Positions 43,731 through 52,838 are shown, counted from the stretch's first letter. The stretch is DNA of 64,000 bases from JAWRCU01 sp033542235 (GCF_033542235.1 NZ_JAWRCU010000006.1:310001-374000); one strand, 5' to 3'. Notes: a model not told the origin generated them from the sequence alone. Numbers and translations: made by a program.

Positions 43731-45473
43731 TCAGGAAAAGCCGGCTTCGGGATCCGGCGTCATGCCGGGCTTCGCCAGGAAGTCGAGGTCACAGCCCTCA
43801 TCGGCCTGCAGCACATGCTCGGAGAAGAGCGCGCCGTATCCTCGCTGGTAGTGAGGCGGCGGCGGTGTCCAATCGGCCCGTCTTTGCGCGAACTCCTCCT
43901 CGGTGATCAGAAGGTCGAGGCTGCGCGCGTCCGTATCAAGCCGGATAAGATCACCGGTCCGTACCAGCGCCAGCGGCCCGCCGACCCGGCTTTCCGGGCA
44001 GACATGCAATATGCAGGTTCCGTAGCTGGTGCCGCTCATGCGCGCGTCCGAAATGCGCACCATGTCGCGCACGCCTTGCGCAAGAAGCTTCTTGGGGATC
44101 GGCAGCATGCCCCACTCGGGCATGCCCGGCGCGCCGATCGGGCCGGCATCCTGAAGGACGAGCACGCTGTCCGGCGTCACGTCGAGATCGGGATCGTCGA
44201 TATGGGCGAGCATCTCCTTGAAGTTCGGAAAGACGATCGCCGGGCCCGTGTGCTTGAGGAGTTGCGGGCTGGCGGCGGCCCGCTTCAGCACCGCGCCGCG
44301 CGGCGCGAGATTGCCCTTGAGCACGACCAGTCCGCCGGCAGCATAGACGGGGTTGTCGAGAGGCCGGATGACATCGCTGTCATAGGGTGCCGCGCCCTCG
44401 ATCTCCTCGCCGAGCGAGCGTCCCGTCACCGTCAGGCAGGAAAGGTCTAGTTGGTCACGGATCACGGAGAGCAGCGCCCTGAGACCGCCAGCGTAATAGA
44501 AGTCCTCCATCAGATATTTGCCGGAGGGCTGCAGATTGCAGACCACCGGGACGGCTTCCGCGGCAGTGGAGAAATCGTCCAGAGACAATGCGATCTCGAG
44601 CCGCCGCGCCATCGCGATGAGATGGATCAGCGAATTGGTGGAGCCCGAGAGCGCCATGTCGGCGACAACGGCATTGAGGAAGGACGCGCGGCTCACAATG
44701 TCGCGCGGACGCAAATCCTCCCAGACCATTTCCACGATGCGCCGCCCGGCGAGGCTCGCCATCTGCGAGTGGGTGGAATCGACCGCCGGGATGGAGCTTG
44801 CGCCGGGCAGCGACATGCCGAGCACGTCGACGAGCGAGGTCATGGTCGAAGCCGTGCCCATGGTGTTGCAGGTGCCTGGCGAGCGCGCGGTCCCTTCCCC
44901 GAAGGCGCGCCAGGTCTTCTCGTCGATTTTGCCGGCCCGGAAATCGGCAAGCGCTGCCCAGGTGCTGGAGCCGGTACCGAGATTGCGCCGGCCGCGGAAA
45001 TGGCCGCTCAGCATCGCGCCGGCCGGCACGAAGATCGCAGGAATGTTCATGCTCGCCGTGCCCATCAGCAGCGCCGGCGTGGTCTTGTCGCAACCGCCCA
45101 TCAGGACCGCCCCATCGACGGGATGCGAGCGCAGGATCTCCTCCGTGTCCATGGCAAGCAGGTTGCGATAGATCAGCGTGCTCGGCCGCACATAGGACTC
45201 GCTGACGCTGAGCGCGGGCAGTTCCACCGGAAAGCCGCCTGCCTGCCAGACGCCGCGCTTCACATCTTCGACGCGCTGCGGGAAATGGGTGTGACAGGAG
45301 GCAAGCTCCGACCAGGTATTGATGATGCCGATGACCGGCTTGTCCCGGAAATCCTCGCCGGCATAGCCCATCTGCTTGGTGCGGTAGGACTTGTGATTGC
45401 CCGGCTGGCCAGGCGCCGCGAACCAGCGCTGGCTGCGCAAATCGGAAACGGAGATTCTCTTCTTCTCGGTCAT
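43731..45473 (-). CDS. IlvD/Edd-family sugar-acid dehydratase (L-arabinonate dehydratase type)
   Basis: 580 residues. The three Fe-S cysteines are present: Cys60 (WSELASCHTHF), Cys128 (LMGGCDKTTPALLMG) and Cys202 (SPGTCNTMGTASTM), the spacing of the [2Fe-2S] L-arabinonate dehydratase from Rhizobium. GSTNSLIHLIAMARR and SGTSYGTCILHVCPES also match. It removes water from an aldonate (L-arabinonate, D-fuconate, D-xylonate or similar) to give a 2-keto-3-deoxy acid. It is divergent from a sugar SDR, with an inverted repeat between them, so both probably belong to one oxidative sugar pathway. Confidence 0.88.
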   Translation of the reverse strand: MTEKKRISVSDLRSQRWFAAPGQPGNHKSYRTKQMGYAGEDFRDKPVIGIINTWSELASCHTHFPQRVEDVKRGVWQAGGFPVELPALSVSESYVRPSTLIYRNLLAMDTEEILRSHPVDGAVLMGGCDKTTPALLMGTASMNIPAIFVPAGAMLSGHFRGRRNLGTGSSTWAALADFRAGKIDEKTWRAFGEGTARSPGTCNTMGTASTMTSLVDVLGMSLPGASSIPAVDSTHSQMASLAGRRIVEMVWEDLRPRDIVSRASFLNAVVADMALSGSTNSLIHLIAMARRLEIALSLDDFSTAAEAVPVVCNLQPSGKYLMEDFYYAGGLRALLSVIRDQLDLSCLTVTGRSLGEEIEGAAPYDSDVIRPLDNPVYAAGGLVVLKGNLAPRGAVLKRAAASPQLLKHTGPAIVFPNFKEMLAHIDDPDLDVTPDSVLVLQDAGPIGAPGMPEWGMLPIPKKLLAQGVRDMVRISDARMSGTSYGTCILHVCPESRVGGPLALVRTGDLIRLDTDARSLDLLITEEEFAQRRADWTPPPPHYQRGYGALFSEHVLQADEGCDLDFLAKPGMTPDPEAGFS

Positions 45474-45484
45474 CGGCTTGCTTT

Positions 45485-45547
45485 CAAAGTGGACGCGCTT
45501 ATCGCTTCTTCCGCTGGAGCGCCCGCCTACTAAGATCGTCCACTTTG
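45485..45547. promoter_or_regulatory. Inverted repeat CAAAGTGGACG ... CGTCCACTTTG between dehydratase and SDR
   Basis: Perfect 11-bp arms at 45485-45495 and 45537-45547, 52 bases (about five helical turns) centre to centre, starting 12 bases upstream of the dehydratase ATG in the divergent promoter region. Position suits a regulator that controls both genes, possibly by looping. The AraC regulator nearby is a candidate but the link is inferred. Confidence 0.55.
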
Positions 45548-45751
45548 CCCATAATGCCCCCCTCTGCCCAGGCCACCTTCTGACCGCCGACGGCTATCGA
45601 GGCAGGTCAACTTGGAGCGCCTCGGCGCATCGAAGCCTGCGGCAGCCACCAATTCAATGAATACATGGAAACGCAGGTCGTCTATATCGAAAGCGGTTGA
45701 ATCGCTCGCCGGCGCGGGAGCCTGCGAGCACGAAACGACGAGTGAGGAATA

Positions 45752-46525
45752 ATGTATCTCCAGAAGTTCGATCTGACCGGCCGCGTGGCCGTAGTCACCG
45801 GCGCGGGTCAAGGTATCGGCCTGGCCTGCGCCGAGGCGCTCTGCGAGGCGGGCGCCGATGTGGTGCTGACGGATGTCAGCGCCGAGCGATGCGAAAGTGG
45901 TCGCGCAGCGCTCGCATCGAGCGGCTACAAGGTGAGAACCGAGATGCTGGACGTGACGGACAAAGCCTCCATTGACCGCGTCGCCAACGAGATGGCCCGC
46001 GAAGGCCGTCCAGCCGACATTCTCGTCTGCAACGCGGGCATCGCCCAGGCCGGAATTCCCTCGGAAGAGATGGACGACGCCGACTGGAACAGGATGATCG
46101 ACATCAATCTCAGCGGCGTGTTCCGCTCTTGCCGCTCATTCGGCCGACATATGCTGGCGAAGGGCGCTGGCTCGATCGTCAACATCGGCTCGATGTCCGG
46201 AATAATAGTCAACCGCCCGCAGACACAGTGCCACTACAACGCGGCCAAGGCCGGGGTTCATCACCTCACGAAATCGATGGCCGCCGAGTGGGCGACGCGC
46301 GGCGTTCGCGTCAACGCGGTCGCCCCGACCTACATCGATACGCCTCTGCTGAGCTTCGCCAAGGAGGACAAGCCGATGTTCCAGCAATGGCTGGACGATA
46401 CGCCGATGCATCGGGTCGGAAAGCCGGATGAGATTGCCTCGGTGGTGCTGTTCCTGGCGTCCGATGCCAGCAGCCTGCTAACCGGCTCGATCGTTTCGGC
46501 CGACGCTGGTTACACCTGCTGGTAG
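45752..46525 (+). CDS. Sugar/polyol short-chain dehydrogenase
   Basis: 257 residues. Classical SDR: VVTGAGQGIGLACAEAL (15-31), NAG at 94-96, catalytic Ser147 (NIGSMSGII), Tyr162 and Lys166 (HYNAAKAGVHHLTKSMA), and the end VLFLASDASSLLTGSIVSAD typical of NAD-dependent sugar-alcohol or aldose dehydrogenases. Arg and Asp (TDVSAE) after the first strand favour NAD. Divergent from the dehydratase; it may make the lactone or ketose in the same pathway. Confidence 0.88.
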   Translation: MYLQKFDLTGRVAVVTGAGQGIGLACAEALCEAGADVVLTDVSAERCESGRAALASSGYKVRTEMLDVTDKASIDRVANEMAREGRPADILVCNAGIAQAGIPSEEMDDADWNRMIDINLSGVFRSCRSFGRHMLAKGAGSIVNIGSMSGIIVNRPQTQCHYNAAKAGVHHLTKSMAAEWATRGVRVNAVAPTYIDTPLLSFAKEDKPMFQQWLDDTPMHRVGKPDEIASVVLFLASDASSLLTGSIVSADAGYTCW

Positions 46526-46567
46526 GCTCCGAACTGGGGCGCAGCTGATACTGCTGCGTCCCGGAGC
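46526..46567. terminator. Hairpin after the sugar SDR gene
   Basis: GCTCCG-aact-GGGCGCAG pairs with CTGCGTCCC-GGAGC right after the stop; two stacked stems with small bulges. It lies between convergent genes. No strong T run. Confidence 0.5.
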
Positions 46568-46613
46568 TAATATCGCTAAAGTCTTCTCCGCCGGAACCGG
46601 ATCAGTATTTGAC

Positions 46614-46627
46614 GCATCGGACCGAAA
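46614..46627. repeat. Rhizobial intergenic repeat fragment GCATCGGACCGAAA
   Basis: Same 14-base motif, inverted, as the right arm region of the palindromic element at 42154-42237. It appears here as a single arm in the gap before the flavin-oxidase end. Confidence 0.5.
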
Positions 46628-46667
46628 TAGTGCGTACCGTTATTCGAACAAATCTGGAAACAAAGAG

Positions 46668-48083
46668 CTAAAGCGGGATCAGGCTGCCCGGATTCATGAT
46701 GCCGAGCGGGTCGAAGGCGGCCTTTATGGCTTTCACGGCCGCGCGCTGCTCCGGCGGCAGCCAGTCCCAGTAAGTATCCCGGCGACTGCGGCCGACGCCG
46801 TGCTCGGCGCTGAAGGAGCCGCCGAGCTTGCGCACGACCGCATAAAGTCCGTCGAGAATTTCCTTCCCGCTATCGTGTATGGCCTCGTTCGAGAGATCGG
46901 GCGGCGGCATGACGTTGAAATGGATGTTGCCATCGCCGGCATGCCCATAGGCCAGCGGCTCCCATGATGGCCATGCCGAAAGAATATGGCGGCGCGAATC
47001 CTCGATCATCCGGGCCACATCGCTCAGGCGGACCGAAAGGTCGGTGCGGATGTGCCTGCCGCGTCTGGCCTGCCCTTCGACAAGATCCTCGCGGATCGCC
47101 CAGAAGGCGCGCGCATGCGCCCTGGTCTGTGCGATCGCACCGTCACCAAGCAAATCCGCCTCGAAGGCTTCCCCGAGCAGGTTCTCGATCAGCGCTCGGC
47201 CATCGATCGCGGAACTGCAGCCCAGCTCCATGATGACATGGACCTGCCAGTCCCCCTCCAGCGGCACGCGGGTATCAGGATTTGCCAGCTGCGCAAGCGC
47301 GATGCACTCCGAACCAATGACCTCGAAAGCGGTCAGGAGATCCGAGCAAACGCGGCGAGCCATGCCGAACAGGGCCATGGCATCTTCGAAGCTGCGAACC
47401 CCGAGATAGGCGGTCTCGACATTTGCCGGCCGCGGGAAGAGCTTCACCTCCACGCCCGTGACGATGCCGAGCGATCCCTCCGAGCCGATCAGAAGCTGCT
47501 TCAGGTCGTAACCGCGATTGTCCTTGCGCAGTCCGGTCATGCCCTGCCAAAGGCTGCCATCGGGCAGGACTGCCTCCAGCCCGAGCACCAGGTCGCGGGC
47601 CATCCCGTAGCGCAGCACATTGATGCCGCCCGCATTCGTGGCGACATTGCCGCCGATCTGGCAGGAACCCTGCGCGCCGAGCGCGAGGGGAAACAGCAGA
47701 TCTTCAGCTTCCGCCGCATCCTTCAGCGTCTGAAGCACGGCGCCGGCATCGGCGCGCAGCGTAAAATTGGTCGGATCGAGGCCGCGAATGCGATTGAGTC
47801 GCTCCAGCGAAACGACAACAGCTTGAGCTAATCCATCCGCAATGCTTCCCGAGACCAGGCCTGTGTTGCCGCCTTGCGGGATGATTGGAATGCGCCGATC
47901 GGCGCAGATGCGCACGATTGCCTGGACCTGCTCGACCGAGTGTGGACGCAGTATCGCCAGCGCGGAGCCCTGATAGTCGCCCGTCCAGTCATGAAGGTAG
48001 CGTGCTGCTTCAGGCGCCTCGCCTTCGATTACACCCGCGCTGTCGAGGACCGCACGAAAGCTCTGAAGGTCAGCGGTGGCCAT
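46668..48083 (-). CDS. FAD-linked oxidase of the GlcD/D-2-hydroxyacid dehydrogenase type
   Basis: 471 residues from ATG 48083, 23 bases after the permease stop; the frame is open much further upstream but that part lies over the permease gene. FAD_binding_4 domain: ILRPHSVEQVQAIVRICADR, IPIIPQGGNTGLVSG, GGNVATNAGGINVLRYG, LIGSEGSLGIVTGVEVKLFP. The FAD-oxidase C domain has HAGDGNIHFNVM and AEHGVGRSRRDTY with the metal-binding His residues. It oxidises a 2-hydroxy acid such as glycolate or D-lactate; at the end of a pentose operon with aldehyde dehydrogenase and a phosphoglycolate-type phosphatase, glycolate is a good guess. Confidence 0.87.
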   Translation of the reverse strand: MATADLQSFRAVLDSAGVIEGEAPEAARYLHDWTGDYQGSALAILRPHSVEQVQAIVRICADRRIPIIPQGGNTGLVSGSIADGLAQAVVVSLERLNRIRGLDPTNFTLRADAGAVLQTLKDAAEAEDLLFPLALGAQGSCQIGGNVATNAGGINVLRYGMARDLVLGLEAVLPDGSLWQGMTGLRKDNRGYDLKQLLIGSEGSLGIVTGVEVKLFPRPANVETAYLGVRSFEDAMALFGMARRVCSDLLTAFEVIGSECIALAQLANPDTRVPLEGDWQVHVIMELGCSSAIDGRALIENLLGEAFEADLLGDGAIAQTRAHARAFWAIREDLVEGQARRGRHIRTDLSVRLSDVARMIEDSRRHILSAWPSWEPLAYGHAGDGNIHFNVMPPPDLSNEAIHDSGKEILDGLYAVVRKLGGSFSAEHGVGRSRRDTYWDWLPPEQRAAVKAIKAAFDPLGIMNPGSLIPL

Positions 48084-48106
48084 GCCGTTGAATTCCGTGG
48101 CTCGTA

Positions 48107-49111
48107 TCAGCCGAAGTAGCGGACGCGGATCGCGTCTATGGCCACGGCGATGAAGATCATCAGGCCGCCGATCATGCCCACATAGAAAGAAGGCACGGCG
48201 ATGATCGCCAGGCCGACCTGTATGATGGTGAGCAGAAGCACACCGCCCAGCACGCCGACCACGTTGCCACGGCCGCCAAAGACGCTGACGCCGCCGATGA
48301 TGGGAGCGGCAATCGCATAGAGCAGATAGCTCGATCCCTGGTTCGAAGTGATCGCCATCTGCCAGGATGCCAGAAGGTAGCCTGCCACGCCCGACAGGAA
48401 GCCGGCGATGGTGAAGGCGATGATCTTGATGCGATCGACACGAATGCCGGCCGAATTGGATGCAACCGCGTTGCCGCCCACCGCATAGATGCTGCGGCCC
48501 AGCACGGTGTTGCGCAGCAGCACCGCCATCGCGACAAGCGTCACGACAAACACCACCGGCATCACCGGCCAGCCACCACCAAATGCGGCCTGGCCGATCC
48601 AGACATAGCCGTCGGGAAGATTGGTGATGGTGCGGCCCTGCGTCAGCGCCAGAAGGGCGCCCTGGAGGATGATCATCATCGACAAGGTCTGGATGAGGGA
48701 AACCATCTTCAGCTTGGTGATGCAAAGCCCGTTGAAGAAGCCGATCAGGGTCGCCACTGCGATGCCGACAATCATCGCCAGCACCCAGGGCAGCCCCAGA
48801 TCTGAGTAAGCCATTGCGCCGATGGCCGAGGAAAAGCCGAGATTGGCGGGCAACGACAGATCGATCTCGGCCACCAGAAGCGGCAAGGCGACGGCCAGCC
48901 CTATCATGCCAAGCACTGTGGCCTGCACCATGATGTTCTGCAGGTTGAAGGTGGTGAAGAAATACTCGTTGAAGAGGCCAAAGATCACCACCAATGCGAT
49001 AAGCCAGATCCAGACGACATTGTGCAGAATCCAGCCAAGCGCAGATTTCCCGCCTTGCTTTGGCACAGGTGCTGCGGCCGGCTTCACACCGGCTGTTGTG
49101 GCTTGGCTCAT
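48107..49111 (-). CDS. Sugar ABC transporter permease (RbsC type)
   Basis: 334 residues from ATG 49111, with GGAAGG upstream; a longer frame to 49249 enters the ATPase gene. About ten helices, with the BPD_transp_2 blocks VAEIDLSLPANLGFSSAIGA and SIYAVGGNAVASNSAGIRVD and GGRGNVVGVLGGVLLLTIIQ. It forms the membrane channel of the pentose-type importer with the ATPase (22 bases upstream) and binding protein. Confidence 0.92.
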   Translation of the reverse strand: MSQATTAGVKPAAAPVPKQGGKSALGWILHNVVWIWLIALVVIFGLFNEYFFTTFNLQNIMVQATVLGMIGLAVALPLLVAEIDLSLPANLGFSSAIGAMAYSDLGLPWVLAMIVGIAVATLIGFFNGLCITKLKMVSLIQTLSMMIILQGALLALTQGRTITNLPDGYVWIGQAAFGGGWPVMPVVFVVTLVAMAVLLRNTVLGRSIYAVGGNAVASNSAGIRVDRIKIIAFTIAGFLSGVAGYLLASWQMAITSNQGSSYLLYAIAAPIIGGVSVFGGRGNVVGVLGGVLLLTIIQVGLAIIAVPSFYVGMIGGLMIFIAVAIDAIRVRYFG

Positions 49112-49133
49112 GGCGTCCTTCCCTGTCCGGCTA

Positions 49134-50720
49134 TCATACATCCGCCTTCTCAATGCTCTCCTGGCGGAGGCGCTCGCTGGAGATCGCCTCGCCTGCGAGC
49201 TCTTCTCGAATTTCGCCGTTCTCGAACACGCAAACCCGGTCGACGGCACGTACGATCTCGTCGATGTCGGTCGACACGATGATGACGGTGACGCCGGAAC
49301 GGCTCAGCTCGTCGATGATGCGCAATACATCCTGCTTCACGCCGATATCGATGCCGCGCGTCGGCTCGTCGAGGATGAGCAGCCGCGGTTCCGTCGCAAG
49401 CACGCGGCCAAGGCACACCTTCTGCTGGTTGCCCCCGCTCAGCGTGTCGACGACGGTGGACGGGCCAGCGGCCTTGATGCCCATCGCGCGGAAATAGCGC
49501 TCCGAGAGCACCCGTTCCGCTTCCGGCCGCAGAAAACCGGCGCGTGCGACGGCGGAGAGGGATGACAGCGATATGTTGGCGCCGATGGTCATCTGCGCCA
49601 CGAGGCCGTCCCGCCTGCGATCATCCGACAAGAAGGCCACTCCCAGGTCGAAAGCGTCGCGCGGTGTCGCCGGCAAAGGGCGAGGACTGTCCTTGCCGAA
49701 GGCAATCGTTCCGGACCGGACGGAAGCCAGCCCGAAGATGGTCCGCGCCAGCTCCTTGGCCCCTGCTCCAGGCAAGCCGGTGAAGCCGACGATCTCCCCC
49801 GGCCGGAGATCGAGTTCCCTGACGTTCAGCCGATCGCTGACGACGTCCCGCAGTCGAACGGCCGGTTCTTCACCGTCAAATGTTCGACGCGCGTGCTGGA
49901 ACAGCACCAAGCCGCGGCCCAGCACCAGTTCGGAGAGCTGTTCGGAGGTCAGGCTCGCGACATCCTCTGTGCCTCCGGCGAGAGCGCCGTCGCGCAGAAC
50001 GGAGCAGGCGTCGCAGATGTGCAATATCTCGTCATTGTAATGGGAAATGAAGATGAAGGTGACGCCCTGCGCCTTCAGTTCGCGCATGAAAGCGAAAAGC
50101 TGGACGCGATCCTCGACGGTCAGTGCCGCCGTCGGCTCATCGAGGATGATCACCTTGCCGCCGCTGAACATGGCCCGCAGGATGTTGAGCTTGCGGCGGG
50201 CGACGGCGTCGAGCTTGCCGGCCATCGCCTGCGGGTCGATGCCGGAGCCATCCAGCATTCGGGCGGCCTCGGCCTTCAACCTGCGCCAGCTCACGAAACC
50301 ACCCTTGCTCGGCCAGATGCCCAGCATCAGATTTTCAGCCGCCGTGATGTGGTCGACTATCATCGGCTCCTGGGTGACCAGGAAGACGCCAGCCTTCTCC
50401 ATTGCCTTGACGTCGAACTTCTCGATTGGTCGGCCGTCCAGATAGATCGTTCCGGTCGATGGTTCGCGCTGGCCGGAGATCAGGCCGACCAGTGTCGATT
50501 TGCCCGCGCCGTTTTCGCCCAGCAAGCCGTGGATGGTTCCTCGACGGATGCCCAGTGACACGTTGCGCAGCGCGGTGGTGGGCCCATAACGCTTGCCGAG
50601 ATTCTCGACCTTGAGGATGAAGGGATCCTCGCCTGATTGCCTGGCGGAAACGGCTGTCAATTCGGGTTCCAACTCAGATGAAGCATGCTTGCGCGGCTCT
50701 CGACCACGCGGCAATGCCAC
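49134..50720 (-). CDS. Sugar ABC transporter ATPase (RbsA type), first cassette with degenerate signature
   Basis: 528 residues if the GTG at 50720 is used; this lies in a stem-loop, and a TTG at 50660 is an alternative. Cassette 1 has Walker A GENGAGKST (about 69-77) and Walker B VIILDEPTAALT, but the LSGGQ-type signature is replaced by LDAVARRKLNILRA. Cassette 2 has an aberrant Walker A (GLPGAGAKE) with a good signature LSGGNQQKVCLGR and Walker B LLILDEPTRGIDIG. RbsA-like ATPases are asymmetric, but loss in both halves leaves one composite site at most. The gene is followed by the permease. Confidence 0.88.
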   Translation of the reverse strand: MALPRGREPRKHASSELEPELTAVSARQSGEDPFILKVENLGKRYGPTTALRNVSLGIRRGTIHGLLGENGAGKSTLVGLISGQREPSTGTIYLDGRPIEKFDVKAMEKAGVFLVTQEPMIVDHITAAENLMLGIWPSKGGFVSWRRLKAEAARMLDGSGIDPQAMAGKLDAVARRKLNILRAMFSGGKVIILDEPTAALTVEDRVQLFAFMRELKAQGVTFIFISHYNDEILHICDACSVLRDGALAGGTEDVASLTSEQLSELVLGRGLVLFQHARRTFDGEEPAVRLRDVVSDRLNVRELDLRPGEIVGFTGLPGAGAKELARTIFGLASVRSGTIAFGKDSPRPLPATPRDAFDLGVAFLSDDRRRDGLVAQMTIGANISLSSLSAVARAGFLRPEAERVLSERYFRAMGIKAAGPSTVVDTLSGGNQQKVCLGRVLATEPRLLILDEPTRGIDIGVKQDVLRIIDELSRSGVTVIIVSTDIDEIVRAVDRVCVFENGEIREELAGEAISSERLRQESIEKADV

Positions 50721-50741
50721 GCCGGCGAAGCCGGCGTGGCA
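50715..50741. terminator. Strong stem-loop between binding-protein and ATPase genes
   Basis: A 12-bp perfect stem (TGCCACGCCGGC / GCCGGCGTGGCA) with a GAA loop, in the 46-base gap. Such intercistronic hairpins usually protect the binding-protein mRNA or attenuate read-through, so that binding protein is made in excess. Here it overlaps the possible GTG start of the ATPase. Confidence 0.65.
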
Positions 50742-50766
50742 CGGGAGGATGATGCGTCGCTATGCA

Positions 50767-51861
50767 TCAAGTATATGGAATGCCCCATTCTTTCTCCGAG
50801 ATCGCGCCCCAGTGGCGCTTGTCGCCCGAGTTGGCGCCATCGATGACGAATGGGGGGATGATGAGGGTCGGGCCGGTCGAGCCGGCGACGATCTCGCCCT
50901 TCTCCCAGAAGTACTTCTTGTTCTCGTAGGTGCCGGTCGGCACCGCCTCGCCCTTGATCGAATGCTTGACGAGCATCTCGACGGCGATCTCGCCATAGGC
51001 GATCGGATCTTGCGAGACGCAAGCGTCCATATAGCCGTCCTGGATCCATTTCAGCGCAACCGGCTCGCCATCGATGTTGACGAAGATCACATGCCCGTCT
51101 TCGCCGACCTTCTTCCACCGACCCTTCTGCTGGAGCGCCGTGACGATACCGCGCGACGGTGAATCGGACGGCGCATGGACCGCATCAAGATCCGGGAATT
51201 CCGACAGCGTCGAGAGGGTAACGGCCAGCATCTGATCGAGCTGCCCTTCGGTCGGGCGCGTCAGATACTTGATGTCCGGATATTTTGCGAACTCCTCGTC
51301 CATGCCTTCCTTGCGCAGCCGCCAGGCGACGCTCTGCAGCGCGCCGAAGCAGTTGAGCACGGTACCCTTCGGGCTACCGTACTTCTTGGTCAGCTGCTTC
51401 ACGATCTCCTGCGCGGCCATGACGCCGCCCTGCTTGTTGTCGAAGCTCACCGTGATGGCTACGTCACCGCCGTCCGACGGGGTGTCGATGATCGCGACGG
51501 GAATCTGCTTCTGATTATAGCGACGGATGGCCGAGACGATGGCCTGACTGTCGATCGGGTCGGAAACGATCGCGGAGGGCTGGCTCAGCATCAGGCTCTG
51601 CCATTGCTCGAGCTGACGCGTGTTGTCGAAGCTCGCATTGGTCGCCTGAAACTTCATCTTGTTGGCCTCGACGGCGCGCTTCACCGCCTCCTCCTGGATA
51701 ACGAAGAAATAGTAATCGAGGCTCTTGTTGCTGAACGGGATGAAGCCCGCATCCTGCGCCCAGGCGGATTTGCCAAGGAGCGCGCCCGCACCCATGGCCA
51801 TACCCAGTGCGCCACCGGCCTTCAGCACTCCGCGACGCGTCAGTCCATTCGTTCGATTCAT
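50767..51861 (-). CDS. Periplasmic sugar-binding protein (RbsB/peripla_BP_4 type) with Tat-like signal
   Basis: 364 residues from ATG 51861, with GGAAGAGG before it. The signal has a twin-arginine (GLTRRGVLKAGGALGMAMG) and ends at AWAQ. The mature part matches type-1 sugar-binding proteins: WQSLMLSQPSAIVSDPIDSQ, VAIIDTPSDGGDVAITVSFD, VLNCFGALQSVAWRLRKEGM and a Trp-rich end. It delivers the substrate to the permease; the operon content points to a pentose or pentitol. 237 bases separate it from rpiA, enough for its own promoter. Confidence 0.9.
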   Translation of the reverse strand: MNRTNGLTRRGVLKAGGALGMAMGAGALLGKSAWAQDAGFIPFSNKSLDYYFFVIQEEAVKRAVEANKMKFQATNASFDNTRQLEQWQSLMLSQPSAIVSDPIDSQAIVSAIRRYNQKQIPVAIIDTPSDGGDVAITVSFDNKQGGVMAAQEIVKQLTKKYGSPKGTVLNCFGALQSVAWRLRKEGMDEEFAKYPDIKYLTRPTEGQLDQMLAVTLSTLSEFPDLDAVHAPSDSPSRGIVTALQQKGRWKKVGEDGHVIFVNIDGEPVALKWIQDGYMDACVSQDPIAYGEIAVEMLVKHSIKGEAVPTGTYENKKYFWEKGEIVAGSTGPTLIIPPFVIDGANSGDKRHWGAISEKEWGIPYT

Positions 51862-51890
51862 CTGCCTCTTCCCAATGTGTCCATCTAGCA

Positions 51891-51900
51891 ATACTAGTTA
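51891..51900. promoter_or_regulatory. Possible shared operator half (ATACTAGTTA) before the transporter genes
   Basis: On the coding strand TAACTAGTAT, which matches TAACTACTAT inside the palindrome at 57610-57625 at 9 of 10 positions. It sits 30 bases upstream of the binding-protein ATG in a 237-base gap, suggesting that one regulator acts at both the start and the middle of the pentose operon. Short motif, so weak. Confidence 0.35.
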
Positions 51901-52098
51901 CCTCGATAACGCGCAAGGCTCGGCTTACCTGAGAAACCAATTTTTCGCTGTTTGTGGGGCCAGAGCAGTGAACGCTACCAGGCCACAAAGCGTATTTTTT
52001 TCTGCTGTTTAGCTCGATAGTACGCCGCAGCGCCAGGAACGGGGAAAAGTCCGGCACCGACGCCGCTCTTTCAGCGGCAAAATGTTCAATTCACTAGA

Positions 52099-52803
52099 TC
52101 ACCGCATCGAGACGTAGCTTGTGCCGTCGAAGCGGCCAACCACCATGCCCTGCGATTCGCGGGTGAAGAGCCCGTTCTCGACCACGCCGGGGATACGATT
52201 AAGTTCGATCTCGAGTTTGGCGGGCGAAGGAATGACGCCACAGCGGCAGTCCAGAATGAAATTGCCGCTGTCGGTCACGACGGGCTGGCCACCGCGCATG
52301 CGGCGCTCGATAACGGCCCCCTTTATGCGGTGATCGGCGAGCACGTTCGCGACCATGCGCTCGGTCTGCTTCCAGGCGAACTGGACGACCTCGACCGGAA
52401 GCGGAAAAGCGCCGAGCCGTTCAACGATTTTGCTCTCGTCGCAGATGGTGATCATGCGTTTCGAGGCATGGGCGATGATCTTTTCCCACAACAGGCAGGC
52501 GCCACCGCCCTTGATCATGTTGAAGTCGCGATCGATCTCGTCCGGCCCGTCTACGGTCAGGTCAATTTCACCGATGTCGTTAGGGTCGGTAAGCGCGATG
52601 CCCGACTCGCGGGCCACGTCGTTAGTCGAGCGCGACGTGGTGGTGCAGGTGACCTTCAGACCGTTGGCAACATGCTTGCCGAGCTCACGCACGAAGAAGT
52701 GGGAGGTCGTACCCGATCCCAGACCGAGCTTCATACCATCCTTCACGAACTCCTCGATCACCCGCCGTCCGGCCGCTTTCTTCGCTTCGTCCTGCCCGCT
52801 CAT
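52099..52803 (-). CDS. rpiA: Ribose-5-phosphate isomerase A
   Basis: 234 residues. Interconverts ribose 5-phosphate and ribulose 5-phosphate. Signatures: LGLGSGTTSHFFVRELG (phosphate loop), DLTVDGPDEIDRDFNMIKGG with the active-site Asp, Asp and Lys, GACLLWEKI with the catalytic Glu, and SGNFILDC. It lies between the RpiR regulator and the sugar transporter in the pentose operon, showing that the imported sugar enters at the pentose-phosphate level. Confidence 0.94.
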   Translation of the reverse strand: MSGQDEAKKAAGRRVIEEFVKDGMKLGLGSGTTSHFFVRELGKHVANGLKVTCTTTSRSTNDVARESGIALTDPNDIGEIDLTVDGPDEIDRDFNMIKGGGACLLWEKIIAHASKRMITICDESKIVERLGAFPLPVEVVQFAWKQTERMVANVLADHRIKGAVIERRMRGGQPVVTDSGNFILDCRCGVIPSPAKLEIELNRIPGVVENGLFTRESQGMVVGRFDGTSYVSMR

Positions 52804-52838
52804 TTCATATCCTTTTCCTTAGGCCCCGAAGGGCAAGT

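Noticed and set aside
48107..48725. N-terminal extension of the flavin oxidase frame
   Set aside because: About 215 codons upstream of ATG 48083 lie over the RbsC-type permease in another frame and read as Arg/His-rich nonsense.
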